In this document: in pieces, positions 22,560-33,787 of the stretch | Position numbering within the stretch: position 1 is the stretch's first letter | Layout of the letters: each line of letters opens with the position of its first letter | NCBI GenBank assembly: GCA_944472155.2 | Contig: OX235271.1 | Location: 88,611,256 to 88,675,255, forward strand | DNA from: Trichobilharzia szidati | Lineage: Eukaryota > Platyhelminthes > Trematoda > Strigeidida > Schistosomatidae | Length of the DNA stretch: 64,000 bases | Direction of reading: 5' to 3' | Position numbers and translations under genes: made by a program | Notes under the pieces: generated by a model | What the model was told of the DNA's origin: nothing | Databases searched by the model: none | Seen by the model: the letters and a program-made list of their open reading frames with translations, nothing else

Positions 22560-23400
22560 ATTAGTTAGGTTCTCCAAAGCTGCCTGTCGACTGCAGTTCG
22601 AAGAACACCGTATGCTGCATCTCTACGCCTCACATCCTCCACACATGCTCTTATGCATCGAAACGTCAAAGGCAAGATCCAGCTGTTGTGTATTTACCAG
22701 TCAACTTGCTCCTGTGAAGCTAAGTACATAGGCCACACCAGCAGGAAATCGTTTAGACGTGTCTATGAACACTTACCAGCCTGTTTTTTAAAAGGAGGAC
22801 CTACAACAGTCAACAGCTCAATTCTGGGGCATATTATTACTTCTGGTCATGCGGAGACTTCATTTAGAGTCATACATAAATTATGATCAAGCTGTTTACA
22901 AAAGTAATTTTCTCCATGTAGCCGAAGTCTCAGTTATTCATAAGGAAAGACCTGGACTTTGCGTTCAAAAACGTTTCATCTAGCCTGTTTACTAAAACCT
23001 TAGTACCATTTTTTCTTCCTTCTTGGCCGTATGTAGTACGTTTTATGTTTTGCACATCATTTCTCAATCTTTTATTCTTTTGTCACTCATTAACTATTTC
23101 AAAAAGATTATTCATTTCTCGACCCCCTCGATTACGTAAGACATGGTTATTACTCATGCAGCTCTGTTTGCTTTGTTACTAAATGAGAATTACTTTTGGC
23201 CCATGCTGTCAATCTATATTGCCTATATGCACCTTTTAAATAACTCTACAACCTTGAAGTGAGGTCACGGAAAAAGATCTCTTTGCTGACTCACAAATTT
23301 GTAAATCTCAGTCTGTAGATGTTATTTTGATCAGTCTAGTAAACTCTGTAAATAGTCTCTTTCAGTAGAGTAATACACTGAAGCATAATGGATTGTTCGT
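22560..23400 (+). mobile_element. Penelope-like element, GIY-YIG endonuclease and 3' end
   Basis: The frame 22653-22886 carries the endonuclease: CSCEAKYIGHTSRKSFRRVYEH (residues 19-40 in two blocks: KYIGHT 24-29, then R..YEH ending at 40), LPACFLKGG, and SSILGHIITSGH (histidines of the later motif). A frameshift near 22890 leads into LHVAEVSVIHKERPGLCVQK. GIY-YIG nucleases nick target DNA for PLE insertion. The RT half is missing, so this is a 5'-truncated insertion. The 3' boundary near 23400 is estimated. Confidence 0.85.
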
Positions 23401-24799
23401 GAAATTGAGTTACTGTTTAATCAACTACAGAAATATAACATTTATGAAGAAAATAAAAGACAATTCAGTGAGGAAAATTTTCTTTATCGATTGAATCATC
23501 CTCAGAGGCTGTACGATCTTGTTTGTGTTTTCTGAAAAAGTATTGTGGTCTATTATTGAGCAATGGGAGGGAGTGATATAATTACCCATAGGTAGCTCCT
23601 AAAGCATAGTTAAAAATTACATAACAGTCAGTGGCACAATGGAAGAAAACGTCCGAAATTTCACAGGGTTGAAATTACTATTCAATAAGAGGAAAGGTAG
23701 TTGAGGGTCCCATTTGAAAACTGTGAAGAATTAGTTGTTAAAAATAAAAGTGAACGATTAGGGACGATATTAAGACCATGGAAGAATAAGAGACTGGACG
23801 AACTTTTGCGATAGAGTTTGAGGTTGCATTAACGAATTGCGAACGTCTCCGTCATACAAAAATGCCTACCTAAATCACTGGGCTACCAGAGTTTCCATCC
23901 ACCTAAATGACTAAAATCTACCTCATTTCTTATTATTTTATTCGTGCACCTAAATAAGATAGTCACTTCATGAACTGGCTCATATATTTAATTGGGTTTC
24001 AAGGAAACGTTGCGCAATTCCTAAAGGAAATGAAGAAAAAATGTAAAAATTGGTTCTTTCTCGATAGGCAACAACATACCTCAGATCATTACATTATATG
24101 TGAATCCTGTACGAAGATAAAATATTCTGGAGCTCTGAATATTTCTATTCTGTGTCTTCACATGCTGTCTGAAATAAAGCCTTATTATTATTAATCTAAC
24201 GTCCATTGTACCCTTGTAGATACTCTTTAAAGAGGAATCTGGTGTAACTTCATGGCTTGAGTTCATCAAGTGCTAGAGAAGTGAGCTAGTAATAGTCTCA
24301 CATAATCCTCTTGTTTACAATGCGGGATAATGCTCAGAGATGAATTTGAGAAGTGTAATACAAAGGTTCCGAATAAAGATAATGTATTGATGTAGAAATG
24401 TAAGCAATTTAGGTGAAAATAATAATATGTAACAAATTTATTGTATCAACTTGACAGTAATTATGTCAATTAATATGTATCGAAATTTGATGGTTCGCAC
24501 AAAATGAAAATAACCATTGTGTAAATTGTGTTTCTTAGCGAATGGAAACAAATCTTCTTGAAGAAACAAAGGTATTTCAAACACTTTATAATGGTGAATA
24601 GTGCAAACAATTTTCAAATATTTTAATGCAGAAATATACAGACAGAAATATTGACCTTTCGTTTTGATGGGAAATTCATCCAAACTGTTCCACTTATGCT
24701 TGCTAGTACAATTGTGTTTCAGAGATTGATAGGAACATGACTGAATTCAGTCTGCATCAAACTATGGACCAGACGCAAAGCATTGGTTACAACCTAGTG
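23401..24799. other. Unrecognised spacer
   Basis: A more balanced stretch at about 23630-23900 (including AAGAAAACGTCCGAAATTTC and GGACCATGGAAGAATAAGAG in part) looks like a decayed repeat but I cannot place it. The open frames near 23970-24680 have no signature. Confidence 0.35.
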
Positions 24800-25016
24800 T
24801 CCAATGGAAGTTTCTATTACAGTCTTACAGGAGGTCAGTTGCGAGCCCGAATAGCTCCGTGGTAACTACTCTGATAGCAACGCGTGGTGACCTGGGTTTG
24901 AATCTCGGGAGGGACATGATTTTCATCAATGCTGCAGATAAGCTTTGCTGACGAATGTCATCAAGCACGAAACGTAAGTCCAATGCTCCCTCACGACCGC
25001 CTTCAACCATTTACTA
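24800..25016 (+). repeat. tRNA-headed SINE, family 1
   Basis: TCTTACAGGAGGTCAGTTGCG leads into the tRNA-like head CCCGAATAGCTCCGTGGTAAC, then GACCTGGGTTTGAATCTC (B box), the body ATCAATGCTGCAGATAAGC, GAATGTCATCAAGCACGAAACG and the end GCCTTCAACCATTTACTAT. The head is the best-preserved family-1 head in the window. Confidence 0.85.
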
Positions 25017-25184
25017 TATTAAATTAAAATGTATTCTTTATAAGCTAATTTCGCAAGATACAATCGACGGTGAAAATCTGTCATCATCCATTAAATACAG
25101 CTTCCAGTGAAGTAGACATCTTCTCTGTCTTTCACTTTTACTTTCTGTCTCCGCTGGTTTTCGAAAGCGGATTTAGTTCAGTGA

Positions 25185-25290
25185 AACAAATTATTGTTCA
25201 TAATCACATCAGTTGATATCAGTTGATGCGACTATGAGCAATAAACTGTGTTGGAAACGTTATCGAGCAAGTAATACTGTTTCATTGTGT
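25185..25290. repeat. Penelope-like terminal inverted repeat remnants
   Basis: AAATTATTGTTCATAATCACATCA (as two short pieces, about 25190-25213) and ATGAGCAATAAACTGTGTTGG (about 25231-25252) are the inverted terminal sequences seen intact around the PLE at 31.2-32.5 kb. Here they lie almost back to back with no element between them. Confidence 0.6.
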
Positions 25291-25369
25291 GATATATCCA
25301 GGAAACAAATAAATTAATTATTTTCTTGAATCCTGAGTAGAATATAGGGTGTCAACAGCATATTTCTGT

Positions 25370-25862
25370 TTCACCCTGTTCTCTGCCGTCTTTCCTAGCT
25401 GATTCTTCGACTACTTATGATCTTTCATTTCCTCCTTACACGATCTCATTCATGCCATCCTTGGGTGTTTAACTCATCGTTTCTCATTTAGGTCTTCATT
25501 GAAGCGCGTGTCTGCTGCGTGATGTCAATTAGGGGTTTCCTTAGCGTATGTTCAGTCCATCTCTATTGGCTTACGCATAACTGTTGAGCGATGCGTTCTT
25601 GGTTGTTTCGTTGTCAGAGTTCCTTACTACTCATCCTTTCCAGTAGGCCATCTTATCTTCAGTATCTAGTCAAGGCAGCTGTTAATCAATTTCTGCGGTA
25701 GCTTATTGGAAATGCTTTTCGTGATGCTGCAAATCTCTGAATCATATAACTGAACTGACTTGACATTAATGTTGAAAACTTGTTCCCTGTGCTGAGTGCA
25801 GTAGATATACACACTGATTTCAGTCTATTGAACATCTGTCTTGCTGCTTTAATCCAGTGGCT
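25370..25862 (-). mobile_element. RTE-clade retrotransposon relic, minus strand
   Basis: This reversed RTE 3' half includes the plus-strand phrases TGTTCTCTGCCGTCTTTCCTAG, GATCTTTCATTTCCTCCTTAC, TTGTCAGAGTTCCTTACTAC, AGCTTATTGGAAATGCTTTTCGTGATGC and TTGACATTAATGTTGAAAACTTG. These match, in order, the minus-strand copy at 57.0-57.9 kb. No open frame remains. Confidence 0.8.
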
Positions 25863-26560
25863 ACGGAAACTTCAAAGCATAAGGAAAATGTACCAAATAA
25901 ATCTATAAATAGATTAATATGGAATTACATAATATTACACTTCCCAAGATCATTTTGCAATATTTGGATGTGGAAACTATCAGTTTACTTCGATGTTTTT
26001 TCATTATCTCACAGTCAACTCTTCTCTTTGTTCGTGGGATATAACCATTTCATTTAATAGAATCCAGGTAAAATAATAATGGATCACATCCCTGGAAGTT
26101 CTGATTACTAAGTATAAGAAAGTATAAATAAAAACTAGAACAAGCATTAATAATTCATTCATAAATATATTGGCTGAATACTGCAGAACTGATGGAAAAA
26201 ATAAGGAATGTTGACTCTATGAATGACCAATAATTCTTGAGAGGCAAAAGTTTGCTTCGTATTGCCCTATTATTTCAGAATAATTTGATGCATAAACAAG
26301 AAAATGCTTAGTCAAAAGAAACTGAGGAATATAAGCAACATTCAGGTGCCACAAGACAATTTCTGTCTAATTAATTTTTTATTTAGTTACCAATTCTAGC
26401 AGGAAGGTTTCTAAGTGCCTGTTTGTTATTAATAACATCCTCTTTAGACTCTACATGCATAAATCTATACATATTACTATATCATAGCGAGTAAAAGTAG
26501 AAATCGTGCCCAACTATTCTTTGTAGCAGACAAAAACAGATAAGTATTGGTTTGTAGGGA
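25863..26560. other. AT-rich spacer
   Basis: Open frame 25857-26057 has no signature. Nothing recognised. Confidence 0.4.
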
Positions 26561-26562
26561 TT

Positions 26563-26930
26563 TGATTGATTGGTTGCAGGATTTCATCATGAGCTGACAT
26601 TGGTTAGGGGACTATTGGAAAACCTGCAGGGAGTACTGGACAGCTATTTCGTCCTAGTCTTGGACTTTCACAGTACGAACCCACCACGAGGGTTCAAACC
26701 CAGGACCTTCTGGTCACAAGGCGAGTTAGCTCGTAGATCATTAAGTTAATGAGACCCCATCCGGTGGTCCATGAATTCCAACTTCTGTCAAATCACGACA
26801 TAGCGCGACCACTAGCCAATGTCTTCGACAAGTATTTGTCCTCATACCTGACCTGCTGCATCCTACTGGTCACTACTTCCCACAGGAACCCCGGGTGACT
26901 ACCTACCTGAATAGGGCCCAGTTGGTTTTC
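26563..26930 (-). repeat. Ribozyme-tailed tRNA SINE (family 3), full-length minus copy
   Basis: The plus strand shows the whole element reversed: GATTTCATCATGAGCTGACAT (3' end), CAGCTATTTCGTCCTAGTCTTGG (ribozyme region), GGGTTCAAACCCAGGACCTTC (B box), TAAGTTAATGAGACCCCATCC (A-box side), then the 5' part to CTACCTACCTGAATAGGGCCC (about 26905-26925). It abuts the plus-strand copy at 26935. Confidence 0.85.
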
Positions 26931-26934
26931 AAGG

Positions 26935-27068
26935 ACCAATGGATCGTGTCCCAGTGGCTGAATGGTCCGCGAGCTCACCTTGTAACCAGAAGGTCCTCAG
27001 TTCAAACCCTGTCTGAATAGGTAGGTGGACATTCAGGTGGTCACCTGTGATTAAAAACTGAATATGTT
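26935..27068 (+). repeat. Ribozyme-tailed tRNA SINE (family 3), truncated plus copy
   Basis: It begins with GACCAATGGATCGTGTCCCAG, GCTGAATGGTCCGCGAGCTC, CTTGTAACCAGAAGGTCC, and stops shortly after the B box (TTCAAACCCTG). The ribozyme segment is absent. A family-3 5' phrase (AATAGGTAGGTGGAC) follows at about 27018. It is head-to-head with the preceding copy. Confidence 0.75.
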
Positions 27069-27071
27069 TTG

Positions 27072-27755
27072 AATATGTAACGGGATGACTGTTTAGAAAA
27101 TCCCTTCTAAACGATCTAATTACAATATTCATACCTATTTAGATGTTTCGATAAACTTTTATAGTTATCATCGTCCCTTTTTCTCCTAGAGTCTATACTA
27201 TTCCTCTACCGTTTGCATATCACCTGTTGACTTAAACCTAACTATTTGTCTTTGTTCTTGTTTAATTTGTAGTAATAATGTCTGTCTGCGATGATGTCGA
27301 TAATATGTTATTATACGATTGTGGTAATGTCTGAATGAATTGAAGGATCACCGTGTGGATTTCAACTTTGGACTGTCTGAAGGAAATATATGGTACGTGA
27401 TTCTTGCTGAGAGAGTTTTAATCCCAGGTTGTTGGGAATATTTCTCTTATTTTCCAGGTACTTCTTCCGGTTGATTTTGGTAAGATGATTTCCCTGTATA
27501 GAAAGTGTTCGCTATCAGATGAATTATTGAATCTGTACAGCCTAAAAGCGTTGCTGACGCAATTTTATATTTTGATATAGTCTTATTGTTGAATAGAAAA
27601 GTAGATTTTACGGAGAATAACCCTTTTTCTTACTTTCGTCAAGACATTTTAGAACTGCGAGTCACTTAAGGAAGATACGCTAGCTACATAGGAGAGCATA
27701 ACGACTGGATAACTGCGTCCGGATGACAACAGTTTTAGACTCTACAGAAAATAAA
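27072..27755 (+). repeat. Unclassified repeat of about 690 bp, uninterrupted copy
   Basis: This is one of four related copies in the same orientation. Landmarks in order: GGGATGACTGTTTAG, TTTTTCTCCTAGAGTC, CGTTTGCATATCACCTGTTGA, TGTCTTTGTTCTTGTTTAAT, GAAGGATCACCGTGTGG, CTTTGGACTGTCTGA, GATTCTTGCTGAGAG, GTACTTCTTCCGG, AGCCTAAAAGCGTTGCTGA, GAATAACCCTTTTTC, ACTGCGTCCGG. It has no open frame, tRNA-like head or poly-A. The family could be a satellite, a non-autonomous element or an LTR-like segment. Confidence 0.65.
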
Positions 27756-28699
27756 ACCACTGACAATTATGAGATATAATTCTTCACGCTCTTTTCAGTT
27801 TATTTTCTACAATTTCTTATAATTATATCAGAAATTTTGAGTGTATGAAACGTTTGTGATTGTGAAATAAATAATTATTTACATTAAGTGATTCCTTCCA
27901 CATAATTGTCTTCTGAAAAACACTACAACTGTCTTCCTTCCCTATTTACAATAAACGAAACATTTCAGTCACACAAAACTGTACCCACGGTTGAAATATT
28001 CAGTTGTTTATTCTGTTCTCAGAGATAAAATGTATAATACTGTTGGGTTGATATGATATTTAACGTTTTCTTTTTCTTAAAAAAAGATAACAATAAATAT
28101 TACTGGTCATCTAGATGGGTTTCTTCTCATGTATTTAACTGAATTCGATCTGACATCGAGTGATGAACGTTTATGCAGGAGATAACATGATTTTGTAAAC
28201 AAAAACAGTAGATCTCAGTAGATCTAATTTGCACACTGACAAAGTTAGATTATCAAAGGCTTCACATCTCCGGCGAAAGCCTCTGCTATTCCTGAATAAA
28301 CTTTAATTACAAAAGTTACCGCTGATATCTTCATTGTAGTGAAAGTTCATACATAACTCTTTCTTTTCAGAGAGACACATAACACCAAAAATTAGGTAAC
28401 TCAAGATAAACATTCATGTCCAAAACAAGTTTACATTTAATAGTTTGAAAAACACTTGTCTATTAGTTTTATGATATTCATTATTATAAAAGTTTTTGTA
28501 TTTCCCAATGAATGAAATATAAATATATAGTTTTTTCTTTTCTAATTCATTGGGAAAACAGAAAACCTTTGCATTAATCAAAAGACATTTTTGCATAGGT
28601 AAAGATTCAAAATATATTTTAGGAAGTTCACTGATTTTCCGAATAGTGGAATCTATCCTTTATCAGACATGGCATCAAAAATTAATTTAAAAAAAGCAG
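27756..28699. other. AT-rich spacer
   Basis: Nothing recognised; the open frame 28414-28596 is low complexity. Confidence 0.4.
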
Positions 28700-28882
28700 T
28701 AACTGAAGCTCGTTGCACAGGAGGCGGCTTTCGTGACACAAGTGGTCTACTGGATAATGCTTCGGCGTTTGAAAAAGACGGGTAGTTGGTTTAAGCATCA
28801 CTGTGGGGAATTCAGGCAAAGCCAAACGACGAGTCCCAAATAGGGAGAAATGCACATTCTGGATTACACTGCTAATTTTTTT
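28700..28882 (+). repeat. Sm-alpha-like SINE
   Basis: It carries CTCGTTGCACAGGAGGCGGC, GACACAAGTGGTCTACTGGAT (A-box side), GCTTCGGCGTTTGAAAAAG, then the ribozyme region GACGAGTCCCAAATAGGGAG-AAATGC (about 28834-28860) and TTCTGGATTACACTGCTA. Stem II (GTCCC/GGGA) and GAAA survive; the first core strand is ACGACGA instead of CUGANGA. Confidence 0.8.
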
Positions 28883-29108
28883 CCTTCACGTTCCCCAGTG
28901 GAACAAAGGGCTTCAAGCTAGTGGCTTGAAGTTTCTGTAGCAGCGTTTATTTTACAAGATGGGGTTGCTAGCCTCATGCCCAACCTTTGCTCTTTACCAG
29001 CTTTTTATTACTGGCTCAGAGAGGTAAAGGAGTGCGTCGGCCGGAGATCGAACCCCGGACCATGTGCATGGTCGGCGAGCGTCCCAACCACTATGCCACC
29101 AACGCACT
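28880..29108 (-). repeat. tRNA-headed SINE, family 2
   Basis: This well-preserved reversed copy shows CACGTTCCCCAGTGGAAC, GCTTCAAGCTAGTGGCTTG, GGTTGCTAGCCTCATGCCC, the T arm GAGATCGAACCCCGGACC, and the head ending CCACCAACGCAC. It sits directly inside or beside the Sm-alpha-like copy that ends at about 28880. Confidence 0.85.
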
Positions 29109-29494
29109 ACATTTTATCTTACTGCTACTCTTTCAGTTGAGATCTTTAGTTATTCAGTATCGCATTCAGTTTAAAAGTTTCTATTTTTTGATTCGTTTCA
29201 TGACCTTTTGAAAAAGTCCAGCTAGCAAATGGAGATTACAAATAAAACTCAACCCAATGCTTAAACAATTATTCCAGCAAATTATTTTATATCATTACTG
29301 ATTCAAATTTATATCCTAATACTAAACTAAGTTTGGTTTTCCACATCACTGACAGCTTTGTAGTGACCTGCGTTTTATTAATCCTAATTCGAAAAATAAC
29401 CACAGTTGCCCAGAGTATAAACTAACTCATTTTAAATATCGTCAGTGAGTTTTAACGCATAGACCATTCATTGTACTTGTGTTAATAAGTACAA
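29109..29494. other. AT-rich spacer
   Basis: Nothing recognised. Confidence 0.4.
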
Positions 29495-29715
29495 GTGAGT
29501 GTTTTTGACTGGACTAGTAGTAGTAAGCAGTATCATGCGTCTAATCCTTTGGTATTATGCAGACTGAATTCTATCAGTCCAGTTTGCAGTGTGGCCATCA
29601 TGCTCAGTGGCTCGAAACCCAAGGTTCAAAGCTTTCTAACAATCGCCTACAACCATCTAGTAATATCTGCATTGGCCTGGCTTACAGTTTCATGCGCTAC
29701 ACCGCTGATCTCACT
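29495..29715 (+). repeat. tRNA-headed SINE, family 1, internally deleted
   Basis: The family-1 leader (TGCAGACTGAATTCTATCAG, CAGTTTGCAGTGTGGCCATC) is joined to the family's end (CGCCTACAACCATCTAGTAAT). Most of the tRNA head is missing. Open frames 29495-29757 fall on it and are not genes. Confidence 0.7.
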
Positions 29716-30949
29716 GTTAAAGACGCTACATATTTCATTGTAGTATATAAAATATAACAAAGCACTGAGTAATTCAATTTGCTACTTATTTAGTATGTCA
29801 TTCACACTTGATTTGACCTGCTTTGAACAAATGACTTTGTTATAGCAATTTTCTTTTTCTCTTCCTTATCATTATTATTATTTTGCATGAACTTCATTTG
29901 TATAACACCGTTTCATTCACTCATATGTTCCGTATTCCCATAGGTTTAATTATACACATATATATGCAATTATTATCAAGTTAAACAAAATTAATAGATT
30001 TTGCCTAAATTGATTGTATAGGTTAACTATTTATTCAATGAATATGTCAAATATAAAAGAAAAAATAACCTGCTCAAATTTAAGATGAGAAAGTGAACTT
30101 CTATTAAAGAGTAATCATCTCTCTCTCCCTCATAATAATAATACACATTCCAGATAACTACAAACATATGAGTACAGATAAATACATATTCTTTCATTTT
30201 GTGAAATATATTTGGAAAAACAACTGTTGACAGTAAATATAAATACGCTTTTACAAGGCCAATTATTTAGCTCAAGTTAATTTACTAAGAATATTATATG
30301 AGTTCGTTATTAAGGTGAAGTGAGTTCTGATGAAAAAACACAACAAATAAATAGACTAATTAGGAAGATAAGAGGGGGAAAAACGTAAAACTTCAAACAC
30401 ATTTTTCATTACTCTCTACTTGCGTGAAAAACATTACCATAAAGTGATTTGACAAACTCGACAAAACACCATTTAAAAAGCCTATCATCAAATCCAAATA
30501 AGAGTAATTTGTTTTGTGTACTTCAGTCGCTTTATTCGCATATTGAAACAGTCATGGGTATTTTTTTTGTGACGATGATAATAAGTAGCTTGGAGAGTTG
30601 ATTAATGATTTATACTAAATTAATCATTTAAGTACCTAGATGTAATTTGTATAAAATGCAAGCATTACAGTTTTGGTAATATCTACAACATTTCAAGTAA
30701 GCCTAACGGTCTTTTAGGCTTTACTGGTATGGTGTAGGTTACTTCTGTTCCTGATCTTACCTGAATAATGTATGTCAGGTGCAGCCATCTTATTTTATCA
30801 ATTAGGAAAGTGTTTAGTAATTCAATTGTACCCGCATATAGTAACAATTAAGCTCGCTTTAGTCAGCGACTGAGTTGGACCTAATTTTTGTCACTCAGCT
30901 TCCATTCTTCATATCAGTAGTTTAATTCAGTGTGAACAAGCAATGTTAT
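29716..30949. other. AT-rich spacer
   Basis: No repeat or gene recognised over more than 1.2 kb. Confidence 0.45.
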
Positions 30950-31246
30950 AACGGAATAATTGTTTGGAAGATCCTTTCTGAACGATTTCATTACAATATT
31001 TATGATTATTTGAATATTTCAATCAGTTTTGCAATTATCATCCCTTTCTCTCCCAGACTGCATATCACTGTTCAGACGTTTGCATAACATATGCTGACCC
31101 AAAAGCTATTGTCCTTATTCCTGTTTAATCTACAATTTCATTGCTTCTCTTGATGATTGGGTGATGATACTGACTGTGTGTTGTTTTACAACTGCGGTCT
31201 TGCTTGAGCGGTTCAGGGCCATTCTGACCTTAAACCATCTGTGTAA
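30950..31246 (+). repeat. About 690-bp repeat, copy 2, 5' part
   Basis: It matches 27072-27345: GGAATAATTGTTTGGAAGATCC, CCTTTCTCTCCCAGACTG, GTTTGCATAACATATGCTGA, TCCTTATTCCTGTTTAAT. It breaks off at about 31246, where the Penelope-like element begins, and resumes at about 32520. Confidence 0.65.
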
Positions 31247-31247
31247 G

Positions 31248-32507
31248 TTCCATTATGGGTAAATTTTATTTTGATAGAGTCTCACAGTGTTATACAGTAA
31301 TATTTACTGATGACGTTTCGAGCACAATTTATTGCTCATAATCATATCAAGTTAATCAAGTTTAATCCTACTCTAAAAATATGGTGGAGATATGTGGATG
31401 ACACTTTCACAGTGTTAAAAACAGAACATATCTCTAGCTTCTTGACACACATAAACTCACTAGTGGAGGGAATAAAATTCACATTTGAAACCGAAAATGA
31501 GCAAGGAGAATTAGCTATGTTAGATTGTAAAATAAAACGAATAGAAGAAGGCAAACTACACACTAGTGTTTATAGAAAACCAACGCATTCTAATAGATAT
31601 TTAGACTTTAATTCATCTCATCCTTTAACTGTTAAGGTAGGCTTAGTTAAGTGTTTAACAAACCGAGCAATGGCACTACGTAGCACAAAAAAGACCTAAA
31701 TGATGAAATAAAACAGATAGAAGAGGCGTTGTTTCTAAATAACTATCCTCTAAAATTCATTAGGAAGATTGAAAAACGCCAAAAGAAAAGTAAAAAGAAT
31801 TGTGAAACTACTAATAATAACATAAAAAAGAGAGAATATAAGGCATCTACAGTTATACCACATAAAGAGGGGACATCTGAGACCCTACGTAGGATTCTAA
31901 ATAAAGCAGGAATTAGGGTGGCATTTAAACCTACAAACTCACGCAGAGACAAGCTCTGTAGGTTAAAGGACCCAGTGGACCCAATTAGACAAAATAATAT
32001 AATTTACAAAATACCTTGCGATGACTGTGAGGTCAACTACATGGGTCAAACTAGTAGGTCAAGGGTAGTCAGATTGTCAGAACATAAGAATTTAGCTAAG
32101 GTAAGAATGGTTGACTCAGAGAAGATGAGTAATTTAGAAAAAAGCTCGGCAATTGCAATGCATGCATTAACACACAACCACACAATAAGGTGGGAGAGGG
32201 TTAAAATTCTAAAAAGTAATCTAGGTAGTTGGAGAGAGAGGTTGATTACTGAATCTTTGTTCATCGAATCAACACCCAACACATGCAATAGGAATGAATC
32301 ATCACTCATACCAGAAATATGGAAAATAATACTACCAATCAAATCAAGTGAAAAACAATGGAACTATATAAATGAATTTAGGAAGTCGTGTGATTAACTT
32401 GATATGATTATGAGCAATAAGTTGTGCTCGAAACTTGGTCATCAGTAAATATTAGTGTATAACACTGTGAGACTCTATCAAAATAAATTTTACCCATAAT
32501 GGAATTA
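31248..32507 (+). mobile_element. Penelope-like element bounded by inverted repeats
   Basis: Arms of about 110 bases (31248-31356 and 32395-32507) are inverted copies of each other: ATTATGGGTAAA...GATAGAGTCTCACAG on the left, CTGTGAGACTCTATC...ACCCATAAT on the right. Between them, one frame (31310-31699) has the RT catalytic block RYVDDTFTV (YVDD residues 28-31) and KPTHSNRYLDF. After a small frameshift near 31690, a second frame (31729-32397) has the endonuclease: IIYKIPCDDC (paired cysteines), NYMGQTSRSR, RLSEH (R115, E118, H119), HALTHNHTI, and LITESLFIE. The RT is 5'-truncated before its motif C, so the element cannot be autonomous. It lies inside the repeat of about 690 bp. Confidence 0.88.
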
Positions 32508-32519
32508 CACTCTACCACA

Positions 32520-32925
32520 GTGCCCAAGTTTTATTCTTATATCTGTGGAAGTTGTTGGTTTGTGATTCTTACTGACAGAAATCTAATCACACCTTGTTGC
32601 GAATATTCTACTTGATTCTCAGGTACTTCATAGGAGTAATTTTGGTTAAATAATTACGTCGTATGGTACTTCTTTTGTACTAAAAGCATGCCTATCACGT
32701 ATAGCTTCCTAACAGCGCTGCTGAGGTAATTTTGCTTTTTTTAACTATTAGTGAAAAGAACCATCGATTTTTACGAAGAATAACTGTTCCTTTGTTGCAT
32801 ATGGAGCGTTTCGTGACTGTTCATCTCTTAGGAAAGTTTTGGTCAGCTAAACAGCAGGACGCAAAGATCGGTTTCCTGCATTCAGACCACAACAAATCGG
32901 TTTCGGTAGTTACAATCATAGCAGA
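32520..32925 (+). repeat. About 690-bp repeat, copy 2, 3' part
   Basis: It resumes the copy broken at 31246: TGATTCTTACTGACAG, CCTTGTTGCGAATATTC, CTACTTGATTCTCAGGTACTTC, TAGCTTCCTAACAGCGCTGC, GAATAACTGTTCC, ending TGCATTCAGACCAC. Copy 3 starts immediately after (about 32928), so copies 2 and 3 are in tandem. Confidence 0.65.
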
Positions 32926-32927
32926 AT

Positions 32928-33172
32928 AATTGATCTGATAATCCATTCATCATGAACAATTTATTCGCAATATACATACTTATCTGAATATTTCAGCAGG
33001 CTTTGTAATTACCACTCTCTTTCCCTGACCTGTATATCGTTCGTCTAACATATGATCCCTATTTTGAATCCTTCTCTTTGGTTTTATGTGTTGGTGAACT
33101 GTTGATAATGATGCGCACATATCAGTTAACGTATTCTGTCTAAAAGAGTTGAAGAACACTATCCAACATGGT
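32928..33172 (+). repeat. About 690-bp repeat, copy 3, 5' part
   Basis: It starts GCAGAATAATTGATCTGATAA and continues with CTCTCTTTCCCTGACCTG and GTCTAACATATGATCC, parallel to 27072 and 30950. It breaks at about 33172 before Penelope-like sequence. Confidence 0.6.
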
Positions 33173-33785
33173 TGCAGAAAGGTAGTATCGGCTCATTATG
33201 AAGTGAAATAGTCGAACACCTCGCAATCACTGGTCATTCCTTCTCAACAAACTCCTCCTTCAAAATAATCTACAAAGTAAAGAAAAACCTGCCAAAAGTG
33301 ATACACATTCGTCTCCTTTGTATTGCTGAAGCCTCAGCCAGTCAGTTAGAGAAACCGGAGCTATCTATACAGAAAATTATTCAACCACTCCTACTACCAT
33401 TGTAACAACCTAGTTGATTTCTACTGACTTGATATTTGTTTGTTCGTTTGTCCTTCTAACTGCCTATAACTCTTGTAATTCTTTGGAACTCTTATACAAT
33501 TCCATATTTTCCTTCATTTCTATGTTCATCTTGATTACAACTCATCCACTAAATTATTCATCCTACTGAACAACTCCAATAGACTTATTCAACCTCTTTT
33601 ATGTATTGACTTATACTAACAACTATGATTCTGACAACTCATCACCCTTGTTACTACTCTCTTTCACAAAGAATTGTATATAAATGCTAATGTACAGCTA
33701 AAGAAAAAGAATTTGCCGAAAAAGGACTATTTGCTGAACTGCATGTTTTGTTTTCAATAATGTGTTGTCTCACAACTTCGTTTTT
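33173..33785 (+). mobile_element. Penelope-like element, C-terminal endonuclease tail and 3' end
   Basis: Plus-strand translation at about 33210-33395 gives HLAITGHSFSTNSSFKIIYKV (in part), then IRLLCIAEASASQLEKPELSIQK, the usual end of a GIY-YIG-type PLE protein (the same order as at 50.7 and 48.2 kb). The untranslated end carries CTAATGTACAGCTAAAG and GCCGAAAAAGGACTATTTGCTGAAC, the PLE terminus shared with 15.1/15.8 and 51.3 kb. It is 5'-truncated and sits within copy 3 of the repeat of about 690 bp. Confidence 0.8.
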
Positions 33786-33787
33786 GT

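Noticed and set aside
32395..32460. Hammerhead in the inverted arm (GAGCA/TGCTC stem followed by GAAAC)
   Set aside because: The sequence before the stem (TGATTAT) does not fit CUGANGA; kept only as a comparison in the findings.
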